Position numbers and translations under genes: made by a program. Shown here in pieces: positions 49,344-60,872 of a stretch of DNA of 64,000 nt. Each line of letters begins with the position of its first letter. Position 1 is the first letter of the stretch. Source of the DNA: Isoetes taiwanensis (Eukaryota > Streptophyta > Lycopodiopsida > Isoetales > Isoetaceae); the NCBI GenBank assembly GCA_021234155.1, contig JAJEKV010000061.1, positions 782,746-846,745 of the forward strand, given 5' to 3'. The notes beneath the pieces are model-generated. The model had not been told where the DNA came from. It was given only the letters and a program-made list of their open reading frames with translations, and searched no databases.

Positions 49344-49400
49344 TCAAAAGTCTCCAAATGAACTTTGAAATAAGCACTTTGCTCTGCAGTAAGAAGTCCA

Positions 49401-50630
49401 TCATACCCAGACCACCTTAACCACAGCACCTTCCTCCGAACCTGCCCAAATAAAGTTCCGAACTATTGCAATGAGCTCACGCACTTTGATCTGTGGTGCT
49501 AGCAGTAAGGATGCCATATAAACATGGGTACTACTAAGGACTGACTTGGCCACTGTAATGCGACCTGCAAGAGACAACTTAGCAGTGGACCACCAGAACA
49601 AGTGCTTCTCTAATCCCCTAATGATCTCCTCCCAAGCAGCTCCCATAGTAACATGGATGCCAACTGGAATCCCCAACAACTTGACGGCCTGTCCATGCGC
49701 AAGTAATTTCCATGGATAATCGTGAACGCATGCCGGAGCCGGATTGTCCAATGTCCACAAAGCTGTACACTTCTGCCACCCCACAAGAATACCGGAAGCC
49801 AGTGAAAAAGTGTCTAAAAGCATTTTGGCAGCAGCAAGATTCTCATCATTAGCGACTAAGAAGAGGAACGTCGCCTCGCGATATTGATTGCAAACCTCTT
49901 GCGTGCCATCCTCCATTGCAAGGCCATGGAGAAGTCCCTCTGTCGTTGCAATGGTGAATAATTGTGATAAAGCCTCTGCAACAATTGTGAAAAGCAATGG
50001 TGCTAAAGGGCATCCCTGGCGAATACCACGACCGAGTGAAAAGGCATGTGACCACTATGGAACAAGACAACGCCCGGAAAGAGGAGATATGCGGCTTCAT
50101 AATATCTGATGTGAATTGTTCCCCAAATCCCAGTCTTAGCATACAACGACGCATGAATTCCCAAATTTATTAACCGCCATAAGCTTTTGCAAAATCAAGC
50201 TTAAGGTATACAACTGGAAGGTTTTGCCTACATGCCCAATAAATTCCCTCGAATAAAGAAAGCAACATTATTCAAAATGCACCGTTTTGGAAGAAAACCC
50301 GATTGGGTTGTTGAGATGGACTCGCCAAGATGTCCTTTACCCGCCTCTGCAAAAAGCCTTGGCTAAGATCTTATATGGATGACAATAAGGTGATGGGCCG
50401 CCACCGAAATAGTCCGAGGATCCTTGACCTTGGGGATAAGTGAGATGGCTTTGTGTTTAGAATTCTATCCAAAGCGTTGGACCGCCAAAAGTCACGAAAA
50501 GTATCATACACATCCGCTCCACCATTCCCAATACTCCCGGAAGAACTCAATTGGCAAACCATCCAAACTGGGCATTTGCCTCTTTTCGTTCAAAGATCGC
50601 GATTTTAAATCGTCACCGTCATAGTCGCCT
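49401..50630 (-). pseudogene. LINE reverse transcriptase, frameshifted
   Basis: Reading down from about 50630: AISLIPKVKDPRTISV, then RLFAEAGKG and TTQSGFLPKR, then FMRRCMLRLGFGEQF, then LLFTIVAEALSQLF, and finally LLGIPVG, LSLAGRITVAKSVLSS and NFIWAG. These are the RT fingers, palm and thumb landmarks of plant L1 elements, in order. The catalytic YADD box reads YREA (NQYREATFLFL), and at least three frame changes are needed. It is not functional. Confidence 0.8.
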
Positions 50631-51244
50631 TCTATTGACTCGCACGCTCACCGTGAGATGATGGGGAAATCCTAGATAAAACAACATCTTGCATTTCGAT
50701 TGAAAGGGAAGACGTTTCTCGGCAAAAACGTCTGGAAGTGGTTATGCAGATGCTGCCTGAGTTCAGTCGGTTCTGTTAGCATGGAACCATTCGGCAAAAG
50801 CAATGAAGACATGGTTGATGTCATTCGACGCCTCTTAGCAAAGACGAAAAAGAAGCCCGCATAACGGTCTCCATCACGAAACCACCGCAGCAGCCGCCTT
50901 CATCTTTGCTTTGCTGAATTTGCTCCTCCTCCAATGCTTGGATGCGTGCCAAAATATCACGATCATGAACACCGGAAGACGCCCACATCGAGAATGGAGC
51001 AGGTCCTGATACAAAGTGTCCAGTAAAGCACGACCTGCTTGGCAAAACCCTTGACTGCCGCAATTGCATCCACTATGCCAGTCATACCTCGACGTCGATT
51101 GAAAGCAGTTGTCCAAGCAGCAACCTTCTTGAAAGTCAGCATCCTTTAAGAACTTCACGTTCAAGCAAAAACACGTCCTTCCAGGCCGCCGCTGCTGCAG
51201 GGGCTCGTCTGAGATGAATTGCGGATGGTGGTCTCAACCGGAAG

Positions 51245-51448
51245 TTATCTCTCGAGACGGAATCGAAAAGAGACACGGAAGTGCCGAATCAGATCGTGAT
51301 TCCAATAGGCTCTATCCAACCGAGAGCTTGCGCGACCCCCACCAACTTGACCATTGCACCAAGTGAAGGCACCCTCACCATCAATCTCCGAGAGGTTGCA
51401 GTCATGGAGTAGACGAAGCCACTGCTGGCGTTCAAATCCAGACACCAC
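51245..51448 (-). pseudogene. LINE endonuclease fragment
   Basis: The reading has RQQWLRLLHDCNLSEID then GAFTWCNGQVGGGRASSRLDRAYWN. This is the C-terminal part of an APE-type endonuclease (FTWxN...RLDRaxxN). The N-terminal catalytic Glu region is absent, placing the truncation near 51455. It precedes the reverse transcriptase in the expected order. Confidence 0.75.
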
Positions 51449-51749
51449 TGTAGTGTTTATATACTTACTTTTCGATTACATTCTATATGCTTCATATAGT
51501 CATATGAAGGGGGTGCATATGTACGATATTTCTAAAACTCCACACGACTTTACATTGTATGGGATGTTATGCTTTACTCTTCATGACTATCCAAGGATAG
51601 TGCAAAATCATATCAAATTTTAATTATTACATTAATAGTTTCCCTTTAATTCTCGTTGTAGGTCTACAAACAAGTGGTGCATGTGGATGTCCATCTTATG
51701 GGACTAGCTTAACCTTTATAAGTCAAAACATCTAAAAAAACAAATATAT

Positions 51750-52450
51750 TTGGGGCATAAAAAATACTTGCCATATGGCCATTCTGCACATGGCTCTGAT
51801 GAAACACCAAAGCCAAAGCGATGGACACCCAAGGATTGGTTGGATGCTTGGCAGGAAAACAATCCCAATGTGGATTACTTGACTGGTTATGGAGATGCTA
51901 ATGCAAAACCTCCTCCTGGAATGAAGAGGTTATCTATTTTTTATAGGTTGGAGTATTGGACTGATTTGGAGTTGGTCCATTTACTTGATCCTATGCACAT
52001 TTTCAAGAATGTTGCTCATTCTCTCTGGCAGCATTTAACAGGAGAATGGGAACCCTTGGCTGCTAGATTGGATTTGAAAGAGGAAAAAATAAAGAAGAAA
52101 TATTGGCCCATCGAGAGGAAAGGTAAGAAGACTCTGACATGGAAACAAGGTGCATGGGTTCTAAGAAAAAAAGAGCAGGTTGAAGTGAATAAGAGGATAG
52201 CAAAAGTACGCACACCAACTGGATATGGGGCTTCTTTGAGAAAGGCATTTACCAAAAAAGGTAGCCTCACTGGATTAAAGACGCATGATTGGCACAAGTT
52301 TCTCCAGGTATTCTTTGTGGTAAATTATATTGCAACATATGCATTGATGGTACACGGACTTTGCAGCATATACTTCCATGTGTGATAGGGGACTTCTTGA
52401 CTCCACAAGTGAGGAGCATCATATTTCATCTAAAGAGATTGAAGTGGCCA
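51750..52450 (+). pseudogene. CACTA (En/Spm) TNP2-type transposase fragment with an intron
   Basis: The frame carries PPPGMKRLSIFYRLEYW, then LDPMHIFKNV, then RTPTGYGASLRKAF and GLKTHDWHKFLQ. These are TNP2 family landmarks (LDxMHIxKNV, P.GY..., GLKSHDxHxxxQ). A 59-bp GT-AG intron (52308-52366) is followed in phase by HILPCVIGDFLTPQVRSIIFHL, the next TNP2 block. The first half of the transposase with the earlier acidic residues is missing, and the frame runs into the pogo gene on the other strand. This is a fragment of a dead element. Confidence 0.75.
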
Positions 52451-55400
52451 AGATATCAAAAGTGGAGGAGCATCTTGGGTGCCCTGACTTGGTGCAACCT
52501 GGGATGCTTGCTGGCCTGGAGCTTGATCTATTGCTGCCCTATGGAGTAAGACTTGCTGCATTGTTCCCAAGCTATTTGCCACATGGTCACATGTGGCTTG
52601 CACATGTTCCTCCCATTGCAAGTCAACTTCTTGCATGTTGAAGCCCTCTATGTTCAACCCTTGGTCACATAGTTGTGCCATTGGTTCACTCCTATCAACT
52701 TCATCCATTTGTGCACTCTCATTTGCTGCAGGTTGCACAATGGGGATAGCCAATCCATCATCAATTACTGTTGGTTGATTAAGTAGTGGTGCTGGCACAT
52801 AAACTTCCTCTCGAGCAAGACTAACTGCCTTCCTTTCCAGGCACTACCCTTGTTGGATTGAACGGCCATATCCTTGTAGCCATGAAACCAGCCTTTATAT
52901 TCGAAACTGTTAACCCTGTAGCCATGGACATGGAGATCAATTCAGCTATGTCCTCCCTCTTAGGTTCAGACCTGCCTTTTCTTACCATGTATTCAGCCCT
53001 CAATCTTTTGAAAGCTGCCTTAAAGCATGAGACATCTAGTGGCTGCAGCCTATGTGATGTATGTGCAGGTAATAGTGCAAAATGTATTCCCATGTCTTTG
53101 GCTGCCAGTATGACATCCAGTTCTACATGGCTTCCATGCCCATCAAGCAAGATCAGATGTGGTCATTCAGGTGATACTCCTCCAGGCACTCTACATTGGA
53201 AGTGAGACAACCAAGACTTAACACTAGAGTTGTCCCTTGATGGACCATAAATGGTTCATTTGTACAGTTCACTTTAAAATTCATATAAAATCAATGGCAT
53301 AAAATTCAGTTAAACCCTTTCTACATGTTAATATATGGCAGTCATGTTGCATAGAAAAAATAGTTAAAATTGCATATACCCCTAAAATTGAAAGTTATGC
53401 TTAGGTGAATCAAGGGGGGTTAGGTCCAGTTTGCTTCATGTTTACATAATGTAAAACTGTCTCAACAAAAAGATTTTTTTGATTTTTTTTATTATAATGG
53501 TATTTTTTTATACGAGATAAGGATGAATACACAAAAAACCTTGTTCCATTCTGAAGTCTAGAAAGAAAGATATAGTCAGTCAAACATGACAAGGTCAAAA
53601 CAGTTTTCTGTCTTCTGTGGACCAATAATGGTTCCCAGAAGGCTGTTTCAATTAAAATTCTACAACTTTTGCATGAAAGTAATTTCTTACTTCAAATTTG
53701 GTATATAAATAGTTGACTAACTGCTTCATGCAATAAAAAATATTTGTTAGCCTGTAATTTGAAGGTTCAGCTTGGACATATAGTAACAATTTTAAGTGAC
53801 TTTTAATTGATGTTTATTTTGTTATATTTGAAGGAAATTTATTGAAATTGTATGTTATTGAAAAAATCATATATGAATGCTTGTATGGACATGAAACCAA
53901 TGGAAAAACAAGTAAAGAAAAAGAGCAAAAGGCACGATCATGATAAATCAATATAGGTTTCTGTACCTAAGACCGTTACTGGTCCACAGGTTTATTTTAA
54001 ATCAATAACTTCTTTACCTTAGTTGATCTCAAGCTGAATTTTAGGATATCAGTATTTCATGAGCTCCTCTATCAATAAAAAAATATCTATTGTTAGATTT
54101 GGGCTAAAACTTTTAGTATTAGTTCCAGGTTATCATCAAATGTTTTCCATGCTTGATCTCTAGATTTATACCTTGAAAATGAACTTCAAACACCATATTT
54201 CAAAGCTTCCCAAAGGTAAGAAAGCAATGCAAGATGAACCAAGGAAAAAATATGAAAAGGTATGACTGAAGAAGATCAAGATAGACTGTTATACCGATGC
54301 CAATTATTGGTCCACATCACCTCTCATTTAAAAGTCAAGAACATCATCATCTTAATCAATTCTTTAGAATATAGTTTATACCACAGTATATATGATAACA
54401 TTAGTTGATTAGGAAGGATTGTCTATCTAAAAGGTAATATCGAAGCACAAAAATTAAATAGTTAAGGGCTACTTTGAATGTATGAGAATGTCTACTTACA
54501 CCTTTCAAAGATTATCTTATAGACGATGAGAAATCATAATATCATTGTAGGGGACAAAATGAATAGAGCGAGCGCAAATAAATAGAGAAATTTTCTCAAT
54601 TTAGTTAGTTTAATTCTGGGCCTGTAAATAGTCCATGCTTATGTATATTCAAATCTTGTATATATAATATATTATTCTAACATGAAATTTGAGATTTATA
54701 TTGCCAACAAAGGTTCAAATTTATAAAAGTTATAGCCTATCATAAAAGTTTATCTACATGTACTATGGTCCGACTTAGACTACAACACTTTGGAGCAGCC
54801 ACACATTGACTAACTTTATAATAGTGGAAAGTAAGTAGGTTTCTTCATTTTTTTTCTAATAAGTCCATACCAAGGACCTCAATATCCATTTTTATCATAT
54901 ATTGTGTCATTTAAAAGGCTTATGGGAGAAATGTCGTCCAATAAGTTAATATTTTAGATAAACTAGAAAAACAGGTACAAAAGGTCTTTTGATCTATTTA
55001 TTTATAGTCATGGCTAAACTTCGTGATATTGTCCTCCATTCATCAATAACCATCACTACCTACATCGTTGTTGAGTAGGTATAATCAACGCACTTTAGAA
55101 CCTTTCTTTGTGTTTATCCTGTTATATTAGATCTTGTTTAGATCTAGATAATACATGGTTATACCCTAGTTATACTATAATTATGTTGATAAAGTAAATT
55201 CCTATATAGAGTTAATTAAAATGCATCATTTACTATCCTTATGAGACTTATAAATCCTATATTTTTATTTTGAATTCTGTACAATAATTTCTTTAGTTAA
55301 TAACGATACTAAAATAATATATAAACATCTAAAAAATTCCTTGGACTATAGCTTGTCTAGTTAAGGACTTCATTGTCACAAAAATTAAGTCAAAACTTGT

Positions 55401-56650
55401 AATAATTCTTGAACCTCATTCAACATTTTTTAAGAAAAATAGAGTTTGGCGACTTAAATTGATATCAAATGATAGCGGCCAAACATGGAAACATGCAAAT
55501 CGATATGTTTTATCATAATATATCAATTAATTTCTTATTTAGCAAGGTTTAGACACTTTTATGCTAGAAAATTGAACAATGCAGTTTTAGAGTGCTGTAA
55601 AAACTGCCAAATTCTCCAAAGTTTGAACAATCATACCAATATAAAGGTGAGTCCAGTGGTCATGAAATTCTCACAGGTCGTTAAGAATCAAGTGAAGACC
55701 CAAATAGTGGTGGTATAGTTTAAAATTAAAATTTCTCTTGTGAGATATATGGGTTTAAGTGACAGGGGGTATGGTGGACCATTTCTTGTCCATGGACCAG
55801 AAATGGTCCCCGGGACAACTCTAGTGTTAAAGAGTTCAGTTGTCATCCAAGCAGACGGCTGGACAGCTTGAATTGCCCCCTCTTCACACCTGGCTATGTT
55901 GTCCTGCCTCATCCTATTTCCCTTGAAAATGTACATACTGGGTATTTTAAACCCTTCTGCATTTACACACACTAAGATTGTAACCCATTCCCTAGTATTC
56001 ATGACCAGCTCACTAACCCTATTCTCACTTTTCCTTGCAAGTATCTTTAGGTCCTTTACTTTCCCAGCTTGGATCCCGGTCTCATCTGCATTTGCATTCT
56101 AGATCCTTGAAGGAGGGAAGTTATACTCATCATATATTTCTTTAAGGCCTGAGTAGAACCTATCCAAGTTTTCTTGATTCATAGCCTGGGCATGTGAGAC
56201 ATCTAGAGTTTCTGCACTCCTAAGGGATATCTCAGGATGGCGTTGTTTGAATAGTTTCCACCACTTTCCACCTGGAACGCCTTCGAATGCTGGATTATTC
56301 TCCTTGGCCAGTTCTGCAGCACGCTCCTTGACCGAAGACAGGGTCACGCCCATCCCCTGTTCTGCCCTCCCTATGGCCCAATCCACAGGTTCCTTTTCTT
56401 GGGACGGTGTTAGGAACTGTGGATGTTTTTCTATCTTGTGGGAAATACGGCCATACAACCAGTCTCTGATGGATGATTCCGGGATACCAGATCGTCTAGA
56501 GGCTTCTCTCATTGAAATACCATGTTCACTCACCTCATCAAGAGCGTCTAGCATCTCCTCCTCCGTCCATTGGCCTCTTCTGTTGGCTTCCTCGTCATTG
56601 TAGCTCCCGCTCCGCTGGTCTGAGGAGGCTTCTTCTTTGATTTAGGCATA
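52430..56650 (-). pseudogene. pogo/Tigger-like DDE transposase split by a TTAA-flanked insertion
   Basis: On the minus strand from about 56650: a basic start (MPKSKKK, frameshift near 56600), a psq-type HTH (MLDALDEVSEHGISMREASRRSGIPESSIRDWL), a CENP-B-like region (GVPGGKWWKLFKQRHPEI), the first catalytic Asp in NADETGIQ, and WVTILVCVNAEG...PSAWMTTELF. Here the element 53222-55826 intervenes. Removing it with one TTAA continues in frame as KSWLSHFQCRVPGG, a TGA codon, then LILLDGHGSHVEL (second Asp) and LLPAHTSHRLQPLDV. A further frameshift lies near 52825 before an acidic tail. Stops and shifts make it inactive. No pogo TIRs were identified. Confidence 0.85.
53222..55826. mobile_element. 2,605-bp TTAA-flanked non-autonomous element (piggyBac-like)
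   Basis: Ends are CACTAGAGTTGTCCC at 53222 and its perfect 15-bp inverse finishing at 55826. TTAA is duplicated on both sides (53218-53221 and 55827-55830). The boundaries are confirmed by the restored pogo reading frame. TTAA duplication is the signature of piggyBac, although the first bases spell CACTA. Inside are several GGACCA...TGGTCC-type motifs and otherwise AT-rich sequence with no frame above about 80 codons. No transposase is visible, so it would need one from elsewhere. Confidence 0.85.
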
Positions 56651-56659
56651 CAGGACTTC

Positions 56660-57510
56660 GCATTTGCCATTCTTTATCGCCGCTCGGCCGGGCCTTTTGG
56701 CGTTGTAGCGTCGATCCCTGGTCGTGCTCTAGTGGACACCATTGGTCTACCCTCCGGCAACAACAGGGGTTCAATTGAGTCCCAAGCCGGAACTGAGGGG
56801 TTGTGCGCGAATTTCTTGTTCCTTCACAATCACACTGATTGCCCATCTCATCTGCATGCATTGAGGCCGGAATTTGCGCGCGAATTCCAGCCCCCGGCAT
56901 TGAATCATGCCTCGGAATGGGCATGTTCGGGGGTTCCCGGGTATATGGCACGGGAGCCATGGCTTCTCGGCTCACGAAGTCGCGACACACAGTGCGCGTT
57001 GGGGTGTGGGATGGTGCGAGGTGGCTTTTGGTACCACATGGTATGGTACGTCCGCGATGGCGGGCAACCATACCCTACTCAACATAGTCATATGGATCAT
57101 ACTAAGTAGGGACACCAAGATCCATTATATCTATCATGTCGATTCTTGTCCCAACGTGCAATGTTCATATTGTTTGTGCATCCTTGAGCATGGCTCACTT
57201 GAACTTAAGATCTCTTCATATGCGAAACACCATGTCAACATTATGGATTTTAGGACAACCAACAAAAGACAATCCAACTCTTAATCTGGTATTTTTTAGG
57301 AATTATTGTACTTTTTAGGGATTGTATATTCACCCTTTCACAGCTTCCATATAAAAGAGATAAAAGGAATGGACCAGGTTCAAGAAACATGAGGGTTTGA
57401 TATTAGATTACATGTATCAAATGTGCTAAAATGAGTTTTCCAAGGTAACCCTGTTGTCTTAAGTTTCAGGAACCTGGTCAACATATATGTGAGACTCTCA
57501 GCTTTTGTGG
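56660..57510. other. Spacer between pogo remnant and TRM-like gene
   Basis: Overlapping open frames at 56595-57109 on both strands are GC-rich without a domain. This is probably the 5' region of the pogo element and flanking DNA. Nothing else was recognised. Confidence 0.35.
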
Positions 57511-57513
57511 GAT

Positions 57514-60500
57514 TTAATCTTGTATTTTGCAACTTGTTTGCGGATCCCTTAGGTCAAAAATAATCTCTTCTACAAGCTCATTAAACAAAGCCATCTCTAT
57601 CTCAGTAGCAACTGATCTAATTTCTTCTTTTAAGTCTCTTGACTCTGCTTCTGTGCTGAATTCGTCTTTGATGCAATTCTCAGGATAACTTTTAGCCTGC
57701 CTGTACTTACACATCTCAGCAGACACTTTTTCAAGAATTTGTCTTCCCGAGAAAACTGTGTCATCTTCTGTCCTTTGTGAGACTCCTGACGTGTATCTCA
57801 AGCATGAGGCAAGCTGGTTGGCCAATATTTCATTTGTCAGATCAAAAAGAAGCAGTCTAGTGAGTGGATCTGTTTGTTCCTTCCCATCTACAAGATTCAA
57901 CTTATTGCTTTGGTCTGTATGACAGCTAAAGCTCTCCGCTTCATCCACTTTATCTGTGCATATCTGATGTGGTTTGAAGTAATGAGCTTCTAGTACTTCA
58001 AACTGAGCAAGATCAATTGGTGGAGATCTTAAACCCTTTTGTGAATCCAGAGAAATGTTATTCTCAAAAAAACCAGATGCAACAAGAAGCCTTTTGATAT
58101 ACAACATGTCTTCCTTACTTTCGGAATTGATCTCTTTGAAGTTGACATCTTCATTCTCTGGGAATAATGTAGCTGGAACACTGCCTTTGAACGTGCTCTC
58201 TGCAGCTTCAACATCTGAAGTTGTCATCGCTTTTAGAAGGTGTATACTTAAATTCAATCCTGAAACAATCCATAAAAGGTTCAGCAAAACGAACAGCCAC
58301 CCACACAAAGATGATTAAGGAAAATTGTAGAGGTCAACTTACCTTGTGATTCAGCAATAACTTCCTTAATGTCAACATCTGTTTCATCTGTATAGTCCAT
58401 ATCCAAAACAGAAACTGGACTCAAATGTTCTACTCCCTTGGTGAGATCTATTTGAGAATTCAAATCTTCATGGAAGAAGAAGGACTGTGCTACTTTGGGT
58501 GCTGGAGGACTGGTACTCTGTTCTGCATTTGTTATTGTATCATTGCAATCTCGAACATGGTTTTCAGTCTGCCAAATATAAGTTTAATAAATCAAAGCTA
58601 CTCCAGTAAAATTAAATCAGGGATAAAACACATTAAAGGATATACTTACATTGACAGCGCTAACATGAATGTCATTGTCAATTTCAGATACTTGACAAAC
58701 ATCAGGTTCGTTGCCTAAAATGTCCTGCAGATTGGATGTGACTGTGCACATTTCTAAAGCCTGGGACACTGTGTTTGCTTCATCATTGGATATGTCATTG
58801 GACGTAAATTGTAGACCCTGTTCCAGTATTATGTCATTTTGTGCAGCAAGAACTTTGTGAGGCTCAGTTCTTGAGAATGCCAGACTTTCCGAAACTGGTG
58901 CATTTCTACCCAGTGTTGTGCTTCTTGCTGTAACATTCTGTAAAGCCTTATCTTTTATCTTCATTTCCATCACCCTGTCACTAGATAATTTAGGAGTTAA
59001 TTCTGGCTTCCTCATAGAATCACTGCCAGCTTTTCTAGAAGTAGCAGCTTCTACTCGACTGGAACTTGGAACTTTCCTTGGTTTAATCTCAATGGCAGGA
59101 GACGAAACCTTCTTAGGTTTAGGTGGCAGCCTTGGAGGTATATCTGAACAACTTTGTGATGCCCTGGATTTTAGGCCAATCCTTGGAGAGCCACATGGAG
59201 AAGTATCTGTAAGATGCCTGCTTTTTGATAACATCCTCGGAGAATTCTCAGGTGAATAGTTTGAGAAAGTCCTTGAACGTGTGGAAGAACATGGGGAACA
59301 TGGGCTCTCTTCATTAACCCTGTGATTTATGCTGCCAGATTTTCTGCTGGAAACCCTCGATCCATGTTTAGTACCGTCTATTGTGCCTGATGCAATCGGA
59401 GCACTTTTACCAGCAAATCTCGGACTGGTCACACCTTGTGATGAAGGCATCCTTTTGCTTGAATCTCTACTAGAAGACCTGTTTCCTGTTAATGGACCAC
59501 TTTTTGGCTGCCTGCTGTACTTATTCACTTTACTTCTATCCCTAGCAGTAATGCCTGGTTCACTAAAGCATGGAGAACCTGGTAGGCTTGAGCCTGATGC
59601 AGTTCTCCCATGTCTCCTAAATATTGGAGCAGAGGCCCCTTCTCTATCACTGCATTCAGAAAAATCGTCACGGTAAGCTCCTAAACTAGCTCTAGAAGTG
59701 CCACTAAAGGATCGTGGGGATATGGCATTGCCACTAAAAGATCGTGGAGAGGCAGCACTTTCTATTCGAGAGTAAGATGGCTTTGCCATTTCCTTTATCA
59801 CATTTTCTCTAACCTTGTGAGCAATCAACCGTGCAACTTCTTTCGGATCAATTGGCTTTTGTTTGGTAATCTTCTCTTCCATTTTGGCCCCCATGATCTG
59901 TGATATAGGAACTCTTAAACTATCAAGAGTTGCCCTAGAAGGTGTTGAATCAGTGATAGTCCTAGCATTCACAGCATTTGATGACGAGTCTTTGCTTTCT
60001 GTCTTCTGCGCAGGATTTGGCTTGAGAAGAACAATACTAGGTAGCACAGGATTGTATCTTCTTTCATATTTGTTTGTTCCACCAGAAGGCTGAGGTTGCC
60101 TGTCAAGTTCTTGAACTGGAAAATATTCGGCATTCTGTTGCCTAACCTCAGCTGGCCTCTGCATTCTTACAAATGGCTGCATTTCTGAAGGCTTAAGGTT
60201 TGCCCTTTGTCTAGCTTCAAAATAAGACTTGTCTAGTCCATTCTGGGGTGCTTTCTTCTTTTTCTCAAAATCCAAAACCTCTGGTCTTTTCTCTTCAAAA
60301 CGTGGTTTAGGTATTCTAGCTGATCTCATGGATTCCTCATCCTTCGTTTCAGGGGTAGATTTAGACCTTGAACTTGACTCCTGGAAGTAGTTAAGGAAAA
60401 AGTCTTTGTTAAGTTGAAGAAGATCAAGGGCATCTGCAAACTCTCTTGATTCGCTTAAATTGTGATGAGAGCCTCGCTCCTGAAGACCAGCATTAGCTAA

Positions 60501-60872
60501 ATATTCCCTTGCTTCTTTCAACTGGGCTCGTACATGCATTTGCTTTGCAACCAGTTGTTTAGTTAATTCTAGTTGTTTGGTCATTTCCTGAAGCTGGGTT
60601 TCACCAGATTCAGACCCTTGCCGTAGCTCTTGCTCGGTCTTTATTTTATGCAAACTGGGTTCGGACTTTGGAGGAGCAGAAACCTGTTTCTTCTCCGGCG
60701 ACTGTGCTTCTTCCTGCTTGTGAACGGTTCTCGAGAATAAACCTTTGAATGCAGATTTCAAAGAATATTTGTGTTCAGGGCTCTTCTCTGTTTTCTTAAC
60801 TTCAGGCTCAGGAACTGTTTCCAGACCCATAAGCCTGGCAACCACACTCGGCGCTTTACGTTTCTGATCCAT
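57514..60872 (-). CDS. LONGIFOLIA/TRM-like protein (TON1-recruiting family), 3 exons
   Basis: TRM/LNG proteins bind microtubules and recruit TON1-PP2A complexes that set cortical arrays and organ elongation. Exons are 60872-58650, 58568-58343 and 58259-57514, with GT-AG borders and matching phases (0, then 1), giving 1,064 residues. The start MDQKRKAPSVVARLMGLE holds the VARLMGL motif (residues 11-17). A predicted helix follows (EMTKQLELTKQLVAKQMHVRAQL), then a long basic Ser/Pro/Arg-rich region with repeated SPRSFSG. The C-terminal DUF4378-like part has MLYIKRLLVASGF and ends with ATEIEMALFNELVEEIIFDL, the place and style of the TON1-binding M2 motif. The frame is intact. The upstream 5' leader may contain an intron but was not resolved. 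The exact TRM subgroup is not assigned. Confidence 0.88.

Larger units (their letters stand above)
48083..51455 (-). mobile_element. L1-type LINE, 5' truncated and decayed
   Basis: The element lies on the minus strand. Its poly(A) tail is seen as a T-run at about 48084-48101, then come the 3' zinc-finger/zf-RVT region, reverse transcriptase and part of an APE endonuclease at the far right. Coding parts are in several frames because of many indels. The endonuclease starts in mid-domain, so the 5' end is missing, as is common for LINEs. No target-site duplication was found. Confidence 0.75.

Noticed and set aside
53222-55826. CACTA (En/Spm) element because the ends read CACTA
   Set aside because: CACTA elements duplicate 3 bp. 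Here the matching duplication is the 4-bp TTAA, confirmed by restoration of the pogo frame.
58918-60093. Plus-strand open frames inside the TRM-like gene
   Set aside because: They are antisense shadows of a long, domain-bearing minus-strand exon.
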